The position numbers and the translations under genes are program-made. Of a stretch of DNA of 64,000 nucleotides, positions 55,593 to 64,000 are shown one piece after another. Every line of letters starts with the position of its first letter. The first letter of the stretch is position 1. The notes below the pieces were generated by a model. The model did no database searches and was not told where the DNA came from. It worked only from the letters and a program-made list of their open reading frames with translations. The stretch is from Volvox africanus (Eukaryota; Chlorophyta; Chlorophyceae; Chlamydomonadales; Volvocaceae): contig BSDZ01000024.1 of assembly GCA_030268105.1 (NCBI GenBank), positions 2,013,501 through 2,077,500 of the forward strand, given 5' to 3'.

Positions 55593-57925
55593 GGCGTTAC
55601 AAGACGTTCTAGAATTTGCTAAGACTGTCTTTCACATGACAGGATCGCAAAAGGCATTTAAAAGGCATTCTTTTGTTGGGCGAAGAGTAGGTCGTCCTAG
55701 TTTTGCAGTTAAGAAGGGTTGGGTCGGTCTCAGAGCCTCCGTCGTCAGACGTAAATAACACAAAACGAAAAACAGCTTTGTACAACAGAGATGTTATTTT
55801 ATTTCTTCTTTCCTACAAATGTTTATGATAGCTAGGTATAGTTGTGCAGTTTGCGAAAATAGATTTTCCGAAGGGTAGGGTTGTGGATTTCGTCCGTCAG
55901 CCAACCAATTTCGTACACCGACAACTGACATTACCGACCGAATAAAAATTTGGCGCGGAAACCTTACTGAGTCGCGGAAGATCACGAAGCTTCACGACAT
56001 CACGAGTATCAGAGTCAAGGCACAATCCTTGTGCAAAAAGCAAACATTAAACGCACTACCTGTGGAAATATGGCCGGTTTGCGGCGGCTAACGTACACCG
56101 CAGCGCCAAAGGCTCTCCTTTTCCAGACAGTTCCTTCCCTCATGGCAAGTGGCAATTCGCAAGGTCGACATGTATGGCAAAACACACTGTACGACAAGCC
56201 GAAAGAATCTTAATCTCCATTCGTGTTTTTTGCCCGCGTTCCGGCTTATGGTTTCGGAGGATAGCCTGACTATTTTGCGCCCTGCATGCATCAGTACGAT
56301 GCGAGCACCTCTACCCCTTTCCTCTTCTTTGCGCATGTCCCCCGATTCGGAGAGCCCTAAGGATAGCCTGGTCAGGCAACCAGAAGACAAAACACACACA
56401 TACACGCGCGCGCGAATGAAGGCCTCCACATACACACTACACGTAGTTACTACTCGGTAAGGGTAACGGTGGAGAGCAGTTATGGTGAGGGCGGCCCCTC
56501 CAGCATCGCCATTGTGTTGGGCCACTGGGTGGTGCTTCCACCACCACCACCACCACCACCGCCTCCGTGGCTCTTGCATGGCGGAAAACTGGCTGCGCCT
56601 GGTCCAGCTCTGGAAATCCTCCTTAGTCTTCCAGGATGTCTGTACGATGATGTACGGCAGATGGGAAATTACGGCAAATCAGTCTGCGGCCAATCGTGGC
56701 ATTTCGCGATGGATGCATCGGGACATTTTGGGATATTTTGGGCGTGGTGATATTGCCTTCCCACTTCTTCTCCTGACGTGCACCATCGGGGCGTACGACT
56801 TAAAAACCAACAACTGGAGTGTCCGTGTCCGGGTACACAGAAGCCTTTGGGGCCAGGGTCGCCCGATCATCCTCATCCCGGCACCTTCCCAACCTGGCTG
56901 AAGTACTTGCCCCCCCTGGTACATTTCCACCTGTACGGCAGAAACGTGGAGCGCGGGAGAGCCCGGAGGTATGGAGATTGACCCGCATATTATATCGGGT
57001 CTTGAGGCGATGCAGCTCCGATGGCGATTATAATCTAACCCTTTCTACAAAAACACCAACCCTGGTCAGCGTTACAGCTGAACGTGCCAATGGCACCTGT
57101 ACGGATTATATGCATTTTAGGGGATGCTTTAGACACAGCACATGAGTACCCACGCACCGCGCTCACACCTTTCCAGTGCTCTCACTCACTTTTTAATGTT
57201 TGCATTTAATGTTGAAACCACAAAACTGTAAATTTGATCGTCAGCTTAATGAAATGTCAAGGAGTCCCCGCAGGCGCGTTCGGTTCATTCTCACACTTGA
57301 GCATAGCCAAGCAGACGAATCCGGGCATCTGTTTAAGACGACTCTCCCGCGTCTTCCAAACTTCCTCAACGTCAGTGTACGATTCCGATTCGAACCGTAC
57401 GACTTAACAGATCATTGTTCGCCCCGCCCGAAATTTAGCCGGAGCGGTTGGCAAACAAAGGTGGGGGAAAGAAGGCTTAGAAGTTCGTCCATTGGAGTCG
57501 GAGTAAGGAAGGAATGTCGTATAGTTTAAGAGCAAGATCCTGACAGCCTCAGGTTGGAATAATGCAAGGCCTTGAAGACGAATGTTAATATATTACCATG
57601 TGTAAAGAGCAAGAAGCAAATACAGCCAGAAATGAAAATCACATCGATATTCGTCCAAGCTCTGATAGCCGGCTGCCAGCAGAGATGACATCGCGTTGTT
57701 AATACGAAGGTATCCCAGTATGTGGTTACAAACACACATAAAATCAAAATACAATTAAAATTGAATTGCGTTGTTCTTGGTCAGTTGCTTCCCGCTCCGG
57801 AACATATACCCGGCATGACTGAATAAGGCTTGAGACGTGGCGTGCTGCTGGAGCACGTAAGATTCTAAAATCTATTTCACCTTTTCACCGGCACATCAAG
57901 TGTCATTCGTGGATGTATCAGGTAG
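55593..57925. other. Divergent intergenic region DGK / UvrD helicase
   Basis: 5' flanks of the two genes. Frames at 56482-56901 (+) and 57200-57529 (+) have partly coding-like composition but no recognised domain or splice links. A CCACCACCA run lies at about 56536-56566, and TACGGCA motifs occur at 56653-56659 and 56934-56940. Confidence 0.45.
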
Positions 57926-58500
57926 ATGCGGAAGCTTGCCTTCGACTGGATTTGGCATTTGGAAAAGCGCGTGCTGGGACAAAAGCAATCCCGCTCACAC
58001 CGCGCGGGCAGCTATGATTATTCATCCTTATCGCGAGTCAACTTCATGAAATGGAAACCATGTCATTACGGCTTGCGCAGTTATGTGCCTTGCTGCGACC
58101 GTGCGGAAATGCTTTTGAACGTCAGCAACGCCAAAGACAGGCTGACCGCGGTTGGCCGCTCCGGCGTCGCCGCAATTACAGACAACTTACCTCACAACCA
58201 TACGGCACAAGGCGCCCGCGCGGCGGCGACAGCTTTACCGTACAACTGTGCCCGTACGATAGTGACAAGGATCCAGGAACCATCACACCGTACGTATAGC
58301 TTGTTGCAGTCTTGTGGCCGACGGGAATTTAAAACATCGTCCCCCCGGCAGCTACCCCTACCCCTACCGCTGATGGCGCGGTCTACTGCAGCTCTTTCGT
58401 ACGACCATTTATCGTACGGCTTAGTGGGCGTTATGCAGGCGGCCATGCAAATGAGGAATACTGGTCAAGCGAACTCTCCCACTTCTAGGTTACAATCACC

Positions 58501-58531
<31 letters not shown>

Positions 58532-61500
58532 GCCACAACAAAAATAGCAGCAACAACTTTGCAGATATGCAAGTTTGGGTCCACCTCAAATATTTCGGAG
58601 CCGCATAAGAATGCTCCGCTGGACTCTGAACTGCCGCAGCAGCACCATCTGGCGGATCGCTTGCCTGTGAGACCTGGCTCAGAGGCGGACGCAGCGACTG
58701 AGAACGCTGTGGTGGCTCGGCTGGTGGCGGTGAAGACACCGACAACGGCGGCGGCGCCCGCGGCGGCAGCAGATGCACTGAGTGGCGGTTTAACCGACGA
58801 GCAGTGGGCGGTTGTACGGGATCGTTCGGCGCCAGTCCTCCGTGTTTTGGCGGGACCTGGCAGCGGCAAGACACGCACGATCATCGCCCGGGTGGCAGAG
58901 CTGGTTCAGGTACGGCACACTACATCTCACAGTTACATCATGTACAGTTCCGTCCACGTTTCTGCAGTTTGCAACGCAACGCAATCCGGATTTGAGGAGC
59001 TGCTTTCGCCGGATGCCGCATTGTGCCGGAGCTCCACATTGCCTGCGCAGCCGACTTCCCGCTGTCTCGTTCCCTTCCCTTCCCCTTGGCAGACTCGGGG
59101 GGTGCCACCCGGCCACATCGCTCTGGTCACCTTCACGCGAAAGGTGGGAGGGAGGGAGGGAGGGGAGGGAGGGACGGGAGGGAGGGATAGAAAGGGAGGG
59201 ATAGAGACGGAGGGATAGAGACGGAGGGATAGAGACGGAGGGATAGAGAGGGAGGGATAGAGAGGGAGGGAGGGAGGGGGGGGAGGAAGGAGGGAGGGGA
59301 TAGGGAGGGATAGGGAGGGGAAGGAAATATAATGGTGCTGATGTAAGCCCTAGGTGTCCATTTTGCGATACATGTTGCAAGGAATGGCGGAAAGCGAGGG
59401 GGGCGAACGCAAGGCCCGGAAGCTGCAACACGAGCAGCAGGACCGAAGGTTTGGCTGACATGTGCGTGCGGGGATGGATGGGGAGGGGGAAGAAGGAAAG
59501 GGGGAGGACTAACAGTCAGGGTCGAATGATGGCCGACGTCGTCCAAAGTCAGGAGAGTGAAAACGACATCTAGGACGTCAACTAACCGGGTAGTCGCCGA
59601 GGCCGCGAATAAAAGTGGAGAACCCACACGTACAAGGAGCGGTAGGAACCGTAATGATGTGGGGTATCGACTTAGTTGCTGGCGGCGAGGGGGGGAAGGT
59701 AAACCCTAAACACCTGACACGAGACTATCGCGACCAAACGCCCTCCCTCAGGTTTCTAATTTAGGCAGCTCGAATGCAATCATAGGGTTGATGTGCATAT
59801 TTAGTCGAAACTGGGTAATCCTGACAATAGCGTCTGTGTCTTATTTCTAAACCCGCAGGCTGCGGAGGAGCTGATTGTCCGTCTGGGGGGGGCTCTCGGC
59901 GCCGGGGTCGCGGAGGGGACGTTCACGGGTACATTCCACTCGCTCAGCGCCAGGCTGCTGAGGTGCGGGGTTGAGCCGGTGCGGGGTGAGGGGACTGGTG
60001 AGGTGTGGGGCGGTTAGCGGATAGCGCTTGGGGGTTAGCGGTTGGGGGGGAGGACAATAGACCGGATTGTTTCGTCGCATGGGGCTGGAGTTAGGGCGGG
60101 GAGCCAACGAGGGATTGCGAGAGCCACTGACCCATGGGTCACGAAAGCAGACTGTATCAAATATGCGTACCGATCTAACTGTTAATCGTTGTACATCAAT
60201 TACGTACGGCACTTGCAGGTCATACTTCCATTTAGCGGACCGTGTCTTAGCTGCAAACTCGCGGTTGGCCTGGTTGTCTAAGGACTTTCGGATCCTGGAG
60301 GTGCGCTTTTGGCCGGTCGGGTCGGGTCACGGGGGACAATCTTGGTTGGAGAGGCTACGAAGGTGGGGAGGTTAGAGTTTGGGACGAGAAGGGAAAAAGA
60401 ATCCGCACCCCCGATTCGTCCCTCCCCAACCCACCCCAACCCACCGCAGTCCGTAAGCTGCTTTGCTTCCTTCACTTTGTCGTATATCGTGACTTGTCGT
60501 ACCTTTAGGAGGAGGAGCGTGACCACATCTTCATGCAGGCTTTGAGGCGGGTGGGCCCGGGGGAGGGCTCGGGGGAAGGACCGACCCGTGGGACTGCCAA
60601 GGTAACCAGGTCCAAGGCCTTCAAGGTGCGTACTTACATGGGATCATGACAACAGAGAATGACACCCTGTTGTGTATACTTGTACGAAGGTTTGTGCGTT
60701 TGTGTGTACGATGGGTCGTATCTATGTGTACGATATGGTTGTGTGTATGTCCTTTTCCAATTGCGAGTTGGGGATGAAACCTCCTCCCCTTTCCATCTCC
60801 CTCTTACCGCGTAGCTACACCTCCAACCTCCGTACCCCCGAATCACCTCCCCAGGAGTTGATATCGTTCCTCAAAAACCGAATCGACACCACTCACGGCC
60901 TCACTCGTACGGAGCTACTAACGAACCTCCGCCGGTTGGCGCCCTTCCACAACCACCTCGGGAAGCTCCTTGATGAGTTTGACAAACACTCGGAGGGCGA
61001 TGGCAGTAGCAGCGACAACGGCCTTGGGCGGAAGGCAGAACTACAGTTATTCCTGGCGACCCTCGATTTGTACGACGAGCAGGTTAAAATTAGCGGCGGC
61101 GTTGACTTCGACGATTTGGTGGGGCTGGCAGTAGCGCTTATGCAGCAGCCGGAGGCGAGGCGGGCCGCGGCGAGGGCTTTTAGGTGGGGCATTGGGGGAG
61201 GGGGGCAAAGTGCCTCTGCGTGTACTTAAGCGCACGTGGGAACAACACACATGCGTGATCTTGTACTCTATGTACAACATAAGTTTATAGTCCCCCCTCT
61301 CCCCCTCTCCCCCTCTCCCCCTCCTTCCTTCTTTCCTTCTTTCCCCCCCTTCATCCCCCCTCACCCCTCTCCCCGTTTTCTCGGGACGCGCTTCGTTTCC
61401 GTATCCCCCACCCCCACCCCTCCTCTCTCGCCTTCCCCCCGGGCCCCACATTGTGCCAATCCGTACAGGCACATCTTGGTGGACGAATTTCAGGTTGGAT

Positions 61501-64000
61501 TGTCCTGCGGGCGGTCGGCGGGAGTGGGGCGGGGGTTAGCCCGAGGGGCGGAAGGGGCGGGCCTCGCCATATGTGCGTAGGTGTGTATTTCCCCTCTTCC
61601 CCGCTTTGCCATCGTCGTGCCCCAACCACCCCACGAATCATTCCCATCATCTCAACATCCCCGTCCTCATCAGGACACCAATCTGCCGCAGTACAGGTTG
61701 GTACGTCTGTTGCAATCAGAAGGATCGGAACTCTTTCTCGTCGGAGATGTCAACCAGGCGATCTACACATGGCGAGGAGCATTGCCGGAAGATGTACGGG
61801 TCGGAGGCGGGTACGGCAATATGCTAACGGCGGTGGAGCCGCCGGACGAGGAACAACTGCTGACGGAAAGGTTGCGGGCCGTACGAGACTCCGGCGGTGG
61901 CGGTACAGGTGGCGGAGATGGCGCCGCCGCCGTAGTTGCTGCTCCAAGTGGCCATGTGGATAACGGGGCGACGCCGGAGGATGCGGCTACGAGGACTGCC
62001 GCTGAGACCTCAACCGCAACGGACAGTACGGCGCGCTTTCTACGGCGCAACCATAGGTAGATACGTGTCAGGGGTTAGGTGGTTAGATAGAAAGTTGGCG
62101 CAAAATGGCGGCGTTTACGATCCGACTGTAAATCAGCCAAACGAATGTTTACTGGTGGCTCTTCGCCTTTATCGACCATATTCTTACTCCGTACTGCCGT
62201 ATTTCCCGTACCTTCTATCTTCCCGTCCGTTTCCCCGTCCTCGCCTCATCCTTCAGATCACTACCCCACATCGTGGAGGTGGCCCAACGAATTATCAACC
62301 AACGCCAACTACCGGCAGTAGCAGACACGTCGCTGCAACAGCATCAGCCCCTGGAGTCATTTACTGTGCTGCAGGCGGTACGAGATCCCCGTGCAGGGGC
62401 GGCGGTTGCGGTTGTAACGACCGGCAACGGCCGGCAAGAGGCGGCGTGGGTTGCGGAACAAATCAAGCGGGTAGTGGCGGCGTCCCATGGGTCTGTACGG
62501 CTGCAGGACGTGGCGGTATTGTACCGTCTCAATCGTCAGGTGTGTTATCCAAACACCGTATTCTGCCCTCACAGCCCCACGGGGACATATCGTCCTCTTT
62601 CGTTTCAGGTGCTGTTGATTCGTTTTCTTTGATGCCTGAAAAAGGTTCCTCTTCCCTTCCTCCTCCCCCCTCCCGACACATACACATACACTCACACCGT
62701 TCCCCCAGGCCCGCATTGTAGAGGAAGCCCTTCAGGCCGCCGGGGTGCCGTACACTCTCCCGAAGAGCCACCCGTTTTGGTCGGCAGAGCAGGTTCGTGA
62801 CGTCGCGGCTTTCCTGCGAATGGCGGCCGCCCCGCTGCAGGCAAGGGGGGCGCTACTGGCGCAGGTGCTCACAAGGCCCAAGAGGGGCATTGACCCGAGT
62901 GAGTTCGGCACCCGGAGCCTGACTGGCTTTGTGCATGTGTATGTGTATGTGGAGAGGTCTATACGGATCATTATGTTTTTGTTATTTATTATTTATATAT
63001 AATGTATTTGTAGATATATTTTTAGATTAGCGAATAGAAGCGTAAAGCACTAGATGCATTTACATCCTGTCCTATGTGCCCCTCCCCCCTCCCCCCTCCC
63101 CCCTCCCCCCTTAAACCCTACAAAATGCAAATCATGAACCCTTAACCCCTCCTCCCCCTCTCTCCTAGGCAGTGCCGTACTCGCCCGAATCAAGAGATCC
63201 ATCCGCCAAGGAAGGACGCCGGGACAGCTGCTGTTTGGGGACATGGTTGCGGCGGCGCAGGACCGTCTCGGAGGAGGCCAGGTGGGGGCAGTAAGTATGG
63301 GAAGCTGTCTGCGCGTGTGTGTGTATTCCCTCAACTCCCCTCCTTGCAGCACCGGGGCATCCCGCCGTCCGGGGTCGGCTCCAGGGAGGCGAAGCAATTC
63401 TCTCAGGGCCAGAAGTCATTGTCAACGCTCAGTCGGGTTTCGTCCGATTCTGCACTCCCCATCTCGTACTTATCTGCAGCAGCTCTCCTCAACCGCTGGC
63501 TCGTGGGGCCCCCTGGAGCTGCTGTATCCGGGCCAGCCGCCCCTGGATGTAACCCGGGGAGTGCCGTACTGGCTGTTAGATGCTGTACGGGATGCCTTGG
63601 AGTTGCTGATGCCGCCGCCGAAGGACCACGCCCCGTGTCCCCCCGGGGGCGGCGGGGGTGGGTCCATGGGGAGGGGGGAGGGGCGGTACTGTCCGCTGGA
63701 GCCCTCCTCGCTGCGGCGAAAGCTGGCGTTCACGGACCTGCACCCGGACGACCCTCCCTGGATGGTGCGGAGCAAGGGGGGAGAGGATGTGCGTGTGCGT
63801 GTGTGTATATGTCTGTATATGTCTATGATTATGTGTACGTGTATGGGTATGTGTATATGCTAGCACTGGCGGGCGGGGCGGGGGCTGACGTCATACTATA
63901 TTGTGTATGTATGTATAAGTACATGCGTGTGTGTACTGTGTACGGCATGCACAGATCAGATCACTGAGGCCACAGGAGGATACTTAGAACACGAGTCGCG
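57926..64000 (+). CDS. UvrD/PcrA-type superfamily 1 DNA helicase (3' partial)
   Basis: Exons: 57926-58909, 59093-59143, 59859-59962, 60219-60300, 60509-60625, 60855-61183, 61469-61493, 61674-62056, 62257-62539, 62709-62898, 63169-63290, 63350-63436 and 63480-63788 (1022 codons so far, phases agree). A 3'-5' DNA translocase of the UvrD/Rep family. After about 280 low-complexity residues come the Q-motif (LTDEQWAVV), Walker A GPGSGKT at 310-316, motif Ia (ALVTFTRKAAEEL), TFHSL (Ib), motif II ILVDEFQDTN, motif III GDVNQAIYTWRGA, an 80-residue insert, motif IV region RNHRSLPHIVEVA and RLQDVAVLYRLNRQ. Land plants have a plastid SRS2-like helicase of this type, and the basic Ser-rich N terminus would suit a transit peptide. 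Motifs V and VI lie beyond the window end. The intron 63437-63479 would be only 43 bases, so the local model is doubtful. Confidence 0.9.
59144..59328. repeat. GGGAGGGATAGAGAC minisatellite
   Basis: Purine-rich tandem array of GGAGGGATAGAGAC-like units in intron 2 of the UvrD-type helicase gene, starting right at the donor of exon 59093-59143. Confidence 0.92.
63079..63112. repeat. CCCCCCT repeat in helicase intron
   Basis: Four to five copies of CCTCCCC(C) in the intron before exon 63169-63290, with potential for G-rich structure on the minus strand. Confidence 0.8.

Noticed and set aside
56482..56901. Plus-strand ORF with Trp-rich coding-like sequence
   Set aside because: His and Pro runs come from a CCA repeat, and the remainder shows no domain or splice partner; kept only as part of the intergenic description.

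Overview
The window is nuclear DNA of a green alga, most likely a volvocine (Chlamydomonas/Gonium/Volvox-type) member of the Chlamydomonadales. The protein families are plant-type (a UPL3-like HECT ligase, a DMP membrane protein, plant-style diacylglycerol kinase and inositol-phosphate synthase). Genes are intron-rich with GT-AG borders (often GTGAGT or GTGCGN), coding exons are GC-rich with long Ala/Gly/Pro runs, TGTAA-type polyadenylation motifs lie behind several genes, and introns carry minisatellites. I found no tRNA, rRNA, CRISPR array or complete transposon. All exon models were built by hand from splice signals and reading phase.

Layout. About 0.5-2.4 kb (+): 3' half of a Dicer/RIG-I-type helicase. 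6.96-20.97 kb (-): a complete 22-exon, 2203-codon UPL3-type HECT ubiquitin ligase. One of its introns (10066-10957) holds a foreign AT-rich gene with three BON domains followed by a bacterial-type terminator hairpin. 22.3-23.2 kb (+): intronless DMP (DUF679) membrane protein. 25.95-29.37 kb (-): RING-CH zinc-finger protein. About 29.6-29.96 kb (+): degenerate inverted fragment of an inositol-3-phosphate synthase (MIPS) gene. 30.7-32.65 kb (-): intact MIPS copy 1. 33.2-36.2 kb (+): exosome subunit CSL4, head-to-head with MIPS copy 1. 37.3-39.3 kb (-): MIPS copy 2, inside a near-identical 3.38-kb duplication that also carries an orphan CSL4 exon 1. 42.2-43.4 kb (-): mitochondrial carrier protein. 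46.6-55.6 kb (-): C1-domain diacylglycerol kinase. 57.9 kb to the end (+): UvrD/PcrA-type DNA helicase, running out of the window.

The genes do not form one pathway. MIPS (inositol synthesis) and diacylglycerol kinase both touch phosphoinositide metabolism, and UPL3 and the RING-CH protein are both ubiquitin ligases, but I see no sign of co-regulation beyond the MIPS/CSL4 divergent promoter. The most unusual content is the bacterial BON gene inside the UPL3 intron, and the MIPS locus with two identical intact copies, one inverted relic and a captured exon of its neighbour.
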